Assembly: GCF_020379485.1 (NCBI RefSeq)
Contig: NC_063445.1
Span: 49,811,422-49,875,421, forward strand
Direction of reading: 5' to 3'
Source of the DNA: Brassica napus
Taxonomy: Eukaryota; Streptophyta; Magnoliopsida; Brassicales; Brassicaceae
DNA length: 64,000 nucleotides
Part shown: positions 21,901 through 31,899 of the stretch, one piece after another
Position numbering within the stretch: the first letter of the stretch is position 1
How the letters are laid out: each line of letters begins with the position of its first letter
The notes under the pieces: generated by a model
Told to the model about the DNA's origin: nothing
Seen by the model: the letters and a program-made list of their open reading frames with translations, nothing else
Databases searched by the model: none
Program-made: the position numbers and the translations under genes

Positions 21901-22084
21901 GATGATCAGGAAGACTTGCCAGGTGATGAGATTTTGGCGACAGATCGAGGCACGAGAGGAAGGATGGTGAGACCGTGGAGAGAGGCGGATGGGCGAATTT
22001 TGATTCTCGGATTTCGCTCCATCTAATTCCTTTTCCGAGATTATTTTATACGATTGTTGTTAGATTTTCGAAGGTTGTCAAATG

Positions 22085-22290
22085 TTGCCAACTTTAGTTT
22101 TACGAAAAAAATTTCGAAAAATAATATCGAGTTTAATTTTACGAAAGTTATTCCGCAAAATGTTATCGATTTTAATTTTACGAAAGTTGTTTCGCTAAAG
22201 GTTGTCGAGCTTAATTTTTGCAAAGGTTATTTCGCAAGATGTCGTCGAGCATAATTTTACGAGATTTGTTCCGTAAAGAAGTTTTCAAGT
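22085..22290. repeat. About five short tandem units (ttttacgaaagtt... type)
   Basis: Degenerate units of roughly 40-45 bp built on aattttacgaaagttrtty followed by cgcaaaatgttatcgag. The same field is present in copy 2 at about 26370-26575. Confidence 0.7.
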
Positions 22291-22659
22291 TTTGGTTGTA
22301 CAAGAGCCGTGACGAGGTTAATTATTGCAACCAAACTTAATCAGAAGTTTTTCTCATATATGTGGGATTGATCCGTGGAAGTTTCGAGTAGTTTTTTCCG
22401 AAGTAAGAATTAGGTGACAAACATCGACAACTCGCGGAATTTGTTACTATGGAAGTGATACTTGAATTCTTACAAAACCTTTTGCTTCATAAAAAGTTTT
22501 TGCGGTGGGGATACGATCTCCCGTTTTGCTTTATTTAGTCTTCATCAGCCGTTTTAGGTTTCAAGTGATTCTATAGAAATTAACTTCGTTTCTCTGAAAG
22601 TAAAGTTATTTGGAAGAAGTCAGCTCTGGGGGTTTCTACGATAAATCTAGGGTTTTTCC

Positions 22660-22920
22660 GATTCGGAAGAAGTACAGCGGCGAGTTATGTACCCGATTTG
22701 CTGTGCTTCTTTTTTCGCGACTAACCTAGGGTTTTCCGCAAGATATTCGGAAGAAGTACAGCGGCGAGTTATATACCCGATTTGCTGTGCTTCCTTTTTT
22801 CCGCGATAACCTATGGTTTTTCCGCAGGATAGTCGGAAGAAGTTCAGCGGTGAGTTATGTATCCGATTTGTTGTGCTTCCTTTTTTCACGATTAACCTAG
22901 GGTTTTTCTGCGGTTTTGGG
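22660..22920. repeat. About 85-bp tandem repeat, three units (two in the sister copy)
   Basis: cggaagaagtacagcgg occurs at 22664 and 22748 and as a close variant at 22834, followed each time by cgagttatgtacccgattt and a gtgcttcc tract. Copy 2 has only two units (about 26942 and 27028), so one unit was gained or lost after the duplication. Confidence 0.8.
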
Positions 22921-23035
22921 AAGAGGAAGTTTTACTTTTCAAAAAAGTTTTCGGAAAACGTGTTTTGGTAAAACCCTTACACGTTGAGATTTCTTTAGTG
23001 CAGTAATGAGCCAAACTTACGGGGTTTGATAAGAT

Positions 23036-23251
23036 TTATCGTTTCCCTTTATGTTTAGAAAGAGAAATCGCGAGCTCGTTTCGTTGCACTTCCTGTGGCG
23101 AAAAGTCGCGAGCAAGGATTTCTATTTTCTCAAGAACTGTGGCGTTTGCGTAAGCGTTGGCCATTGGCGCAGTGACGGTTGGAGTTGTATTACCAGCGTT
23201 GTTGCGAACTGCGAATTTGTCTTTCGTATTTCCAGACATTGTTTTAATCAA
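23036..23251 (-). pseudogene. gag N-terminal remnant, element B copy 1
   Basis: Minus-strand frame next to the PBS with NNAGNTTPTVTAPMANAYAN and ATVLEKIEILARDFS. It resembles the gag N-terminus of elements 1 and D (NAGKTPAG..., [17 protein letters not shown]). It ends after about 70 codons with no capsid, zinc finger or protease beyond. Confidence 0.5.
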
Positions 23252-23314
23252 GCGTTTTGCGGCTATGAGTTAGAGTAATCTGTACCCCCCCCCCCTCTCC
23301 TTTTAGCGCCAAAC

Positions 23315-23998
23315 CGTGGGAACCGAAATTCGCACTGTCGATTTCCGTTGAAATAAGGAAAGTTAGGAAAACTCTAATTTCCCAAAGGTCCCGGATATCT
23401 GTTAAACCACACGCCAAGCAATCAGAACACGAAATAAAGACGAGAAAAATAAAAAATCGAAAAGAGAGCAAAAAAGATCTTATTCCGAATTCGCATTTGA
23501 GCGTTACAACAAGGTAAGAGTCTGGGCTACGAGAGCGGCAAGATTCCTAGTTCTAAAACCCTAAGTCTACAAGACCTAATTGAGTCGCAGCTCGAATAAC
23601 AAAAACGGAAAGTTGCCTAAAATTGCTCTAAGTGCTAAGTTTGCTCTGAAAAAGTTCTCCTTTGTGCCTCTCGCCTAGGACTCCTTATATACTCCTCCAA
23701 GGTCGGTTTTAGCTTTACCCTTCCTGCCCTTAAGTCGTCTTAAGTGAAAAATGGAAATATTCCATTTCTTCCAATCTTCATGTTTATCCGCGGAAACTTA
23801 ACATTTTTTCTGCGGAAACTTATCCTTATATTTGTTTTTATAACAAAAACATAAATCGCCATAGTATCTACGAGCTCATTCTTAAAAAAATCGTAAGCGG
23901 GCTTGTAGTCGCGTTTAGACCTCGTTGGGCCGTCTTTTGACATGAAACATTTGTTACGATTTTCTTTTCGACAAAAACATGTTCTCGCGGTTTTTTGA
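23315..23998 (-). repeat. LTR B2, lacking the outer U3
   Basis: Follows LTR B1 from the inner end (gtgggaaccgaaattcgcac) through the TATA box (23685-23691) and stops at about 23998, before the palindrome array. PBS-like tttggcgctaaaaggag borders it at about 23297-23313 on minus. Confidence 0.8.
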
Positions 23999-24136
23999 CA
24001 AATCGTAGATTGTCGTTTAGCCGTTAAGTGATGGAGGATGGTTTCTCAAATTGTTTGGCTTGGTTCACTCAAATAGCCAAGGATGTTGTAGGTCAAGGAT
24101 TAGACCATGGTACTTTAACATTTAAGGTCATGTTAG
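23999..24136. other. Short unique filler between LTR B2 and internal copy 2
   Basis: About 140 bp not seen in the other element B copy. It marks a breakpoint of the duplication or recombination; no coding content. Confidence 0.5.
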
Positions 24137-27100
24137 TTTACGATCGTCCTTAAAGGGGATGGCAAATTTTGGTTTGGACCTTTACTGGAAGGCGTAATTG
24201 ACCGAGGGCCAAAGAGCGCTTGTCGAGATTGATAGGCCAAGTTTTCCAGAGTTATCCGTGTTAAGATGGCTGATAGTCATAGAAAACGATTCTATACTTT
24301 AGGTTTCAGTTATAGGATGAATGTTTCGCATAATGTTACCTATAGTCTTATGAAAATTGATTCGTTTTTATCTGAGGAAGATGTAGCCTAACAAGTTTGA
24401 TACAGAACCAGTGCGGAGTCAGTTGCGGGACGATTGCCTGCTCTGATGTGACCGAGGGGAACGAAACGCATAAGCCAGTGAGTCGCATGGCCAAAATATG
24501 AGATCTATTAAATCGTAATGCGAAGAGATCTCTCTTTAGATTGGTCATCCAAAGTCAGATTTTACAGCTTTGTGTTTGCTATACAAAATATACTTCTTCG
24601 TAAAACCAGTTATGTTTACTTTCAAAAGTTTCTTCGTAAGACTTGGTCTGATTGTACGAAGGATTTTTCTTGTAAATAATGGAGACCGGTTTTCGGAAGA
24701 TTGTAAATCGGTAATATGTAAACACATGTCAAAGTAGCGTTGTTTCTGCGGGTTTTTCGAGAAACGTTTCTGCTGTGATTTTGATCTTAGGTGAAAGTTG
24801 CTTGGAGTTACTCATGGAGTGTTACCGAAGTTTATTTCACTACGATCTAGTCGCAGAACGTTTTTCATTGATTTTTTGAGAGGATTCTCACGACACATTC
24901 GTTTCTGGAACGAATTGGTCAACCAGATGTAGATCTAGCTAACGATCGGGAAGAAAGTGTTCCCTTTAATGTGCTCGATGCTACATTTATTCTCGAGTTT
25001 TCTTCATTACAAATGTTCTCGATGCTTTTCCATGACTCACCTGGTTCAATGGAAACTGAAAGAAATCCTTTGATGCTTGAAAATTTCTCGTAAAAATTTT
25101 TATAAGAAAATGGCTTTATAAAGCCGGAAAGGACTTCAAGACTTTGGCTAATCGTCGAGTTTCAGTTTGATATTGGTGCAGGTTTTCTATACGCATGATT
25201 GCGACAAGAAATATTGTATAGTCTTTTGAGATATGTTCATAATCGTCTGGATATGTTGCTAGCGTTTAGACGAATTTTGGATTGTCGTTTGCTTTTTTAG
25301 GACGATTTATGGAGGCATCGTATTGCCTAAATGTTTTTCTGCCTATTGCTGCGAGAGTTTGTTTTGACGAAAGTGTTTTCTTGATGACAAGGCAAAAATT
25401 TTTGAAGTTTGGGAGTATACGAGTATAGTATATGTACCTACTCCCCCCACCCTTTTTTTTACGAAAGAAAACAGTTGAACCGATACTTTGAAGGGTTGTG
25501 TACGTTTCTTTTTCCGAGGATTGGAATGATCGACAGTCTTGGTCGATTTAAATGTGAATTGGATGTTGACGACTTGCGATATGTCGGCTTTAAGAAAATC
25601 GCTAGAAACGAATCGGTTTTAAGATGACGTTCGTGTCTCTAGTTCTTTCTTTCTTTAGGAAGTGATATGAATATGCGTGGTGATCGTTTCTCGATTTTCA
25701 GAGAGTTTAGATCAGTTTGCACGATCTGCCTGAAAAGTGATTGAACAATATATCGGGACATGAAAAATCGCCTAAGACTTAGTTCGCTAGACTATCCACC
25801 TAGGTTTTAAGTTCCCTGAAGTTCTACGGCAGTCCCAAAGGCGTTTCTATTTCTTAGTAATTTCCTACGAAAATTTCAAGCCTGATTTCAAGTCGGAAAT
25901 ACCTTAGTTCTTTCGAAGATTCGGGTTAGCCTCTTCTCCATTTTGCTTGCTCATTTGGCCTTACTCTTTTCGTGTCTGTCTGCCCATTTCGAACAGCAAG
26001 AATATTGATTCTTCCTGGAATTCTCAGCTTTCCCGGTCGCGTTTAGGCTGCTGCTAATATTTGCGGTTTTCGGGATCCATGTTTCAATCTTAGTATCATT
26101 GGATTTACAAAAATGAATGCGCATCTCGTCAAAAACTTTTTTAGCGTTTAGGAATAGCCAGGGATGATCAAGAGGTGCCAAGGATGATCAGGAAGACTTG
26201 CCAGGTGATGAGATTTTGGCGACAAATCGAGGCACGAGAGGAAGGATGGTGAGACCGTGGAGAGAGGCGGATGGGCGAATTTTGATTCTCGGATTTCGCT
26301 CCATCTCTTTCCTTTTCCGAGATTATTTTTATACGATTGTTGTTAGATTTTCGAAGGTTGTCAAATGTTGCCAACTTTAGTTTTACGAAAAAAATTTCGA
26401 AAAATAATATCGAGTTTAATTTTACGAAAGTTATTCCGCAAAATGTTATCGATTTTAATTTTACGAAAGTTGTTTCGCTAAAGGTTGTCGAGCTTAATTT
26501 TTGCAAAGGTTATTTCGTAAGATGTTGTCGAGCATAATTTTACGAGATTTGTTCCGTAAAGAAGTTTTCAAGTTTTGGTTTTACGAGAGCCGTGACGAGG
26601 TTAATTATTGCAACCAAACTTAATCAGAAGTTTTTCTCATATCCGTGGGATTGATCCGTGGAAGTTTCGAGTAGTTTTTTCCGAAGTAAAAATTAGGTGA
26701 CAAACATCGACAACTCGCGGAATTTGTTACTATGGAAGTGATACTTGAATTCTTACGAAACCTTTTGCTTCATAAAAAGCTTTTGCGGTGGGGATACGAT
26801 CTCCCGTTTTGCTTTATTTAGTCTTCGTCAGCCGTTTTAGGTTTCGAGTGATTCTATAGAAATTAACTTCGTTTCTCTGAAAGTAAAGTTATTTGGAAGA
26901 AGTACAGCTCTGGGGGTTTCTACGATAAATCTAGGGGTTTTCCGATTCGGAAGAAGTACAACGGCGAGTTATGTACCCGATTTGCTGTGCTTCCTTTTTT
27001 CCGCGATAACCTAGGGTTTTTCCGCAGGATAGTCAGAAGAAGTTCAGCGGTGAGTTATGTATCCGATTTGTTGTGCTTCCTGTTTCCACGATTAACCTAG

Positions 27101-27493
27101 GGGTTTTCTGCGGTTTTGGGGAGAGGAAGTTTTACTTTTCCGAAAAGTTTTCGGAAAACGTGTTTTGGTAAAACCCTTACACGTTGAGATTTCTTTAGTG
27201 CAATAATGAGCCAAACTTACGGGGTTTGATAAGATTTATCTTTTCCCTTTATGTTTAGAAAGAGAAATCGCGAGCTCGTTTCGTTGCACTTCCTGTGGGG
27301 AAAAGTCGCGAGCAAGGTTTTCTATTTTCTCAAGAACTGTGGCGTTTGCGTAAGCGTTGGCCATAGGCGCAGTGGCGGTTGGAGTTGTATTACCAGCGTT
27401 GTTGCGAACTGCAATTTTGTCTTTCGTATTTCCAGACAATGTTTTAATCAAGCGTTTTGCGGCTATGAGTTTGAGTAATCTGTACCGCCAAAC
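24137..27493 (-). repeat. Duplicated internal block, copy 2
   Basis: Near-identical to 19855-23314. It lacks everything corresponding to 18246-19854, so this copy has no PPT-proximal part and no structured element. Confidence 0.9.
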
Positions 27494-27514
27494 CGTGGGA
27501 ACCGAAATTCGCAC
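27236..27514 (-). pseudogene. gag N-terminal remnant, element B copy 2
   Basis: Same remnant as at 23036-23251 (NNAGNTTPTATAPMANAYAN, ATVLEKIENLARDFS). A deletion at the PBS (compare 23281-23313 with 27481-27493) joins it in frame to LTR sequence, so its first ~10 residues are LTR-derived. Confidence 0.45.
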
Positions 27515-28338
27515 TGTCGATTTCTGTTTAAATAAGGAAAGTTAGGAAAACCCTAATTTCCCAGAGGTCCCGGATATCTGCTAAACCACACGCCAAGCAA
27601 TAAGAACACGAAATAAAGACGAGAAAAATAAAAAATCGAAAAGAGAGCAAAAAAGATCTTATTCCGAATTCGCATTTGAGCGTTACAACAAGGTAAGAGC
27701 CTGGGCTACGAGAGCGGCGAGATTCCTAGCTCAAAAAACCTAAGACTACAAGACCTAATTGAGTCGCAGCAAGAATAACAAAAACAGAAACTTGCCTAAA
27801 ATTGCTCTAAGTGCTAAGTTTGCTCTGAAAAAGTTCTCCTTTGTGCCTGTCGCCTAGGACTCCTTATATACTCCTCCAAGGTCGGTTTAAGCTTTACACT
27901 TCCTGCCCTTAAGTCATCTTAAGTGAAAAATGGAAATATTTCATTTCTTCATGTTTATCCGCGGAAACTTAACATTTTTTCTGCGGAAACTTATCTTTAT
28001 ATTTGTTTTTATAACAAAAACATAAATAGCCATAGTATCTACGAGCTCATTCTTAAAAAAATCGTAAGCGGGCTTGTAGTCGCGTTTTAGACCTCGTTGG
28101 GCCGTCTTTTGACATGAAACGTTTGTTACGATTTTCTTTTCGACCAAAACAAGTTCTCGCGGTTTTTATCGTAAAGTTTCAACGGTAACTTTGATCGGAA
28201 TGATGTGAGAAATGATATGGCTGCGGTACATGGGAGTTAGCATTGAGGAACAGACAAGAATGCATGGATTTGGGTCGTACCCGTTGATCGATGTCCGAGA
28301 CAGTTCGGTCGCTACGTAGCGACCGACCGAGTGGCTTG
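27494..28338 (-). repeat. LTR B3, truncated in U3 at the first palindromes
   Basis: Matches LTR B1 from the inner end through TATA (27864-27870) to one ggtcgctacgtagcgacc palindrome at about 28305-28325, then breaks off into gag sequence in the inverted repeat. Confidence 0.8.
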
Positions 28339-28487
28339 AAGTGACATGGTAGGGTTTCGATAGCTTCTTCAAGTGACATGGTAGGGTTTCGATAAAGATC
28401 GTCTCTGAACGCGGAATGGCCAAAGAGAACGTTCATCAAGGCGTAGACGGCACGGCGATGCTGTCTGAGACTCGTCAATCGAATGTT
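28339..28487 (-). pseudogene. gag capsid scrap fused to RT in opposite orientation
   Basis: On minus this reads the capsid stretch seen at 31900-32050 (+), including LYRNPTMSL; a partial duplicate of agtgacatggtagggtttcg is at 28339-28385. It butts directly against plus-strand RT sequence at about 28490. Confidence 0.6.
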
Positions 28488-28489
28488 CG

Positions 28490-29762
28490 CCGACAAACTG
28501 GGAACACAATGGAGGTCTACATCGAAGATATGCTGGTCAAGTCACTTCGCGCGGTGGATCATCTGAATCACCTACGAGAATGCTTCAAGACATTAAACAA
28601 ATATGGCATGAAACTCAATCCGGTGAAATGCACCTTCGGTGTGACCTCCGAAGTGTTCTTAGGCTACATTGTCACCCATAGAAACTCAATCGAAGAAAAT
28701 CCTAAGCATATCACCGCGATACTCGACCTTCCCAGCCCGAAGAACAGCCACGAATTCCAGCGACTGACTGGGAGAATCGCATCACTTAACCGTTTCATCT
28801 CTCGATCCACCAAACTATTGCGCGGCAACAAGCGTTTTGTCTGGGATGATAAATGCAATGCAAAGAAGCGTTCGGCCAGTTGGAGCAGTATCTCACCCCT
28901 CCCGTGTTATCCAAGCCACGCTCGCTAAGGACTGTGAGTTCGAACTCACAAAAGTCCCACGAGGAGAAAATGTATGCGTCAATGCCCTCCCTGCCTTAGG
29001 CGGCAGACTCCGCGATCAAGTCAAACGCACTATCCTGATTCACAAGATCGAGAAACCCAGCATCGATCTGTCGCTCAGTCAGACCTTTATCATCGAGAAA
29101 CCCAACATCGATCTGTCGCTCAGTCAGACCTTTCGTCGTGACCGAAGCAACATCCATGGAAGAAGATCCGGCGACAAAACGAACTGAAGCGTCAACCCCC
29201 GATTGGAGAACATAATTTATCGACTATCTCACCGACGGAATCTATACCTCCCGAGAAGTGGATCGCAAGACGACTCAAAGCACAAAGTTCTCATTATGTC
29301 ATCATAGATGAAAATCTTCACCGAGAAGAAACGCGTCTCGTCGTCATAGCCAAAACACGAAGGCGCCGCCAGGAACCATTCTGGACGCGCCTTAGCTTTG
29401 AAGATTAAAAGCCGCTTTGAAGATTAAAAGCCTCGGGTTTTATTGGCCGACGATGAACATAGATTGCGAAGCATACGCCCAACGATGTGACCAATGTAAG
29501 AGACACACTTCAACTATTCATTGTCCGACAGAACTCCTGACCAATGTAAGGAGTCGAAGCTATGGCTCCCGCCGAACGAGCTTACATAGGTCAAGTCGAG
29601 CTCAACATTGACTTGCTGCTCGACGCGCTGGACGATATCATACTTCGCAAGTAATCCAGAGTCTGCCGACTCGAGACGTCCACCGGCAAATCCATCCCGA
29701 GCACATGGATCCGTCCCGAGAGCGTGGAATTACATGCATCTCTGACAATATTACTCCTAGAA
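28490..29762 (+). pseudogene. Tat-type pol fragment, left arm (RT, integrase zinc finger, pol C-terminus)
   Basis: RT palm with YIEDMLVKSLRAVDHLNHLR (one substitution in the catalytic YIDD), then MKLNPVKCTFGVTSE and LTGRIASLNRFISRST up to about 28860. After a deletion come RNase H/linker pieces (KVPRGENVCVNALPALGG, about 28950-29010), then an integrase HHCC zinc finger end (FYWPTMNIDCEAYAQRCDQC, about 29435-29500). A further deletion removes the integrase core and leaves the pol C-terminus (VELNIDLLLDALDDI, about 29595-29640). Many frames; non-functional. It would have encoded cDNA synthesis and integration for an autonomous relative. Confidence 0.75.
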
Positions 29763-29834
29763 GACATCGCATCGTCGAGTAAATGACTACACATCACTTT
29801 TACTCGACCAAACTCTACGACCATCGAGTAAATG

Positions 29835-30062
29835 ATGCACTGTCACGCACTGAAAGTCTCCAGAAAATATTTCCCGCAATAAAAACAAAAAAAGAAGTCA
29901 AGAACGGTCACAACCTGTTGGGGTCAAAAACCTGTTGGGGTCCCCGTTTTGACCCCAACAGGTTGTGACCGTTCTTGACTTCTTTTTTTGTTTTTATTGC
30001 GGGAAATATTTTCCGGGGACTTTCAGACATTGATTCCGTCATGACCGATTTTGACCCCAACA
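29835..30062. repeat. Palindromic centre of inverted repeat 1 made of two LTR ends
   Basis: Around 29930-29985 cctgttggggtcaaaa meets its own reverse complement, flanked on both sides by gaaagtctcc/ttttattgcggg sequence typical of the first 90 bp of the element B LTR. Two LTR U3 tips joined head to head. Confidence 0.8.
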
Positions 30063-30184
30063 CTCGGTTTTTTTTGGTCGAGTAAACGTAACAGTGTGTC
30101 ATTTACTAGATGGTCGTAGAGTTTGGTCGAGTAAAAGTGATGTGTATTTACTCGACGACTCGATGTCTTCTAGGAGTAATATCG

Positions 30185-31895
30185 TCAGAGATGAATGGAA
30201 TTCCATGCTCTCGGGACGGATTCGCCGGTGGACGTCTCGAGTCGGCAGACTCCGGGTTTGATTACTTTGGCGACCATATATGGACCTTCCCAATTCGTCC
30301 CGAGTTTTCCGGCGTTCAGCTCCTTTGTGTTTTCGAAAACTTTGCGCAGTATGATATCGCCCAACTCGAGAGGTCGAGATCTGACTTTCTTGTTGTAATG
30401 GCTCTCGATCTTGTGCTGGTAGTTCTGAATTCGGAGCAGTGCTTGGTCGCGTCGTTCCTCGATATCGTCCAGCGCGTCGAGCAGCAAGTCAATGTTGAGC
30501 TCGACGTTCTGCAGCATTTTTGACCTATGTAAGCTCGTTACGTAAACTTTGGCAGGAGCCATAGCTTCGACTCCTTGAGACAACGTAAATGGGGTTTGTT
30601 TTAGTCGCTCCTCAGAGAGTCGTTCGATGTGACCACAAGACGCCGTCGAGTTCGTCGGCCCAGCAACACTTCTTTAAGTCGAGGTGTTTCTTGATGCCGT
30701 CAATGATTGTCTTGTTGGATGCTTCGGCTTGACCATTGCTTTGCGGATTTCTCGGACTTGATGTGTTGAGGAGGATTCTCCATCTGTCGCAGAATTCTCA
30801 AAATTTGTTGGATATGAACTGGGACCCGTTGTCGGTTACTATCTCGTAAGGTAGCCCGGGGCAACAGATGATATTCTTCAAGACCAGAACGAAGCGCTTC
30901 TGTCAGGAGTTATGTTGGACACTGAATAGTTGGAGTGTGTCTCTTACATTGGTCGCATCGTTGGGCGTATGCTTCGCAATCTACGTTCATCGTCGGCCAA
31001 TAAAACCCGAGGCTTTTAATCTTCAAAGCTAAGGCGCGTCCCCCGGAATGGTTCCTGGCAGTGCCTTCGTGACGTGTTTCTTCTCCGTGGAGGCATTTTA
31101 AGAGTATTTTGGTCGCGGTCCATAAGTGAAGATTTTCATCTATGATGACATAATGAGAACTTCGTGCTTTGAGTTGTCTTGCGATCCACTTCTCGGGAGG
31201 TAGATTCCGTCGGCGATATAGTCGATAAATTATGTTCTGCAATCGGGGGTTGACGCTTCAGTTCGTTCTGTCGCCGGATCTTCTTCCATGGATGTTGCTT
31301 CGGTCAACGATAAAGGTCCAACTGAGCGACAGATCGATGCTGGGTTTCTCGATCTTGTGAATCAGGATAGTGCGTTTGACTTGATCGTGGAGTCTGCTGC
31401 CTAAGGCAGCGAGGGCATTGGCGCATACATTTTCTCCTCGTGAGACTTTTGTGAGTTCGAACTCACAGTCCTTAGCGAGTGTGGCTTGGATAAAACGGGA
31501 GGGGTGGTGAGATACTTCTTCAACTGGGCAAACGCTTCTTCACATTGCATTTCTCATCCCAGACAAAACGCTTGTTGCCGCGCAATAGTTCGTAAAATGG
31601 AAGGCACTTATTGGTGGATCGAGAGATGAAACGGTTAAGTGATACGATTCTCCCGGTCAGTCGCTGGATATGTTTAGGATTTTCTTCGATTCCTCTATGG
31701 GTGACAATGTAGCCTAAGAACTCGTCGGAGGTCACGCCGAAGGTGCATTTCACCGGATTGAGTTTCATGCCATATTCGTTTAACATCTGGAAGCATTCTA
31801 GTAGGTGATTCAGGTGATCCGCCGCGCGAAGTGACTTGACCAGCATATTGTCGATGTAGACCTCCATTGTGTTCCCAGTTGTCGGCGAACATTCG
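30185..31895 (-). pseudogene. Tat-type pol fragment, right arm (RT, integrase core, pol C-terminus)
   Basis: On minus: RT palm with YIDNMLVKSLRAADHLNHLL and MKLNPVKCTFGVTSD (31870-31620), with an in-frame deletion before IQRLTGRI; a linker; the integrase zinc finger FYWPTMNVDCEAYAQRCDQC (about 31010-30940); integrase core pieces EIVTDNGSQFIS and NPQSNGQAEASNKTI (about 30850-30700; second Asp and Glu of DDE visible, the first Asp lost in a deletion); and the pol C-terminus, open for 132 codons (30583-30185) with ALLRIQNYQHKIESHYNKKV and LGDIILRKVFENTKELNAGK. More complete than the left arm. Confidence 0.75.
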
Positions 31896-31899
31896 ATTG

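Larger units (their letters stand above)
18263..23035 (-). other. Internal region 1 of element B, non-coding
   Basis: No conserved protein is found over nearly 4.8 kb. A 159-codon open frame at 19191-19670 (-) is not recognised and has no intact counterpart, as copy 2 does not include this part. Landmarks are a structured element (18431-18467), a 190-bp tandem duplication (18612-18959), conserved spacer blocks (about 18700-19120), a G/C-tract with tatactcg motif near 21130-21180, a short-repeat field (22085-22290) and 85-bp repeats (22660-22920). The size and emptiness are those of a LARD-type derivative. Confidence 0.5.
19855..23314 (-). repeat. Duplicated internal block, copy 1
   Basis: Matches 24137-27493 almost base for base, from tttacgatcgtcc onward to the PBS/LTR junction. 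Differences are scattered substitutions and copy-number changes in short repeats. Confidence 0.9.
16828..28338 (-). mobile_element. Element B: LTR-internal-LTR-internal-LTR, minus strand, non-autonomous
   Basis: Three LTR copies in one orientation (16828-18245 full; 23315-23998 and 27494-28338 truncated in outer U3) separate two internal segments. Of these, 19855-23314 and 24137-27493 are near-identical. Ectopic recombination between LTRs of two copies, or a local duplication, explains this. Coding capacity is almost absent: only a gag N-terminal remnant next to each PBS is recognisable, so it is a derivative of the Tat/TR-GAG group. The PPT and LTR termini are the same as in elements 1 and D. 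Confidence 0.75.

Noticed and set aside
29780..30110. Inverted repeat centre as a fold-back DNA transposon
   Set aside because: The inverted ends are recognisable LTR tips and pol 3' sequence rather than terminal inverted repeats of a DNA element.
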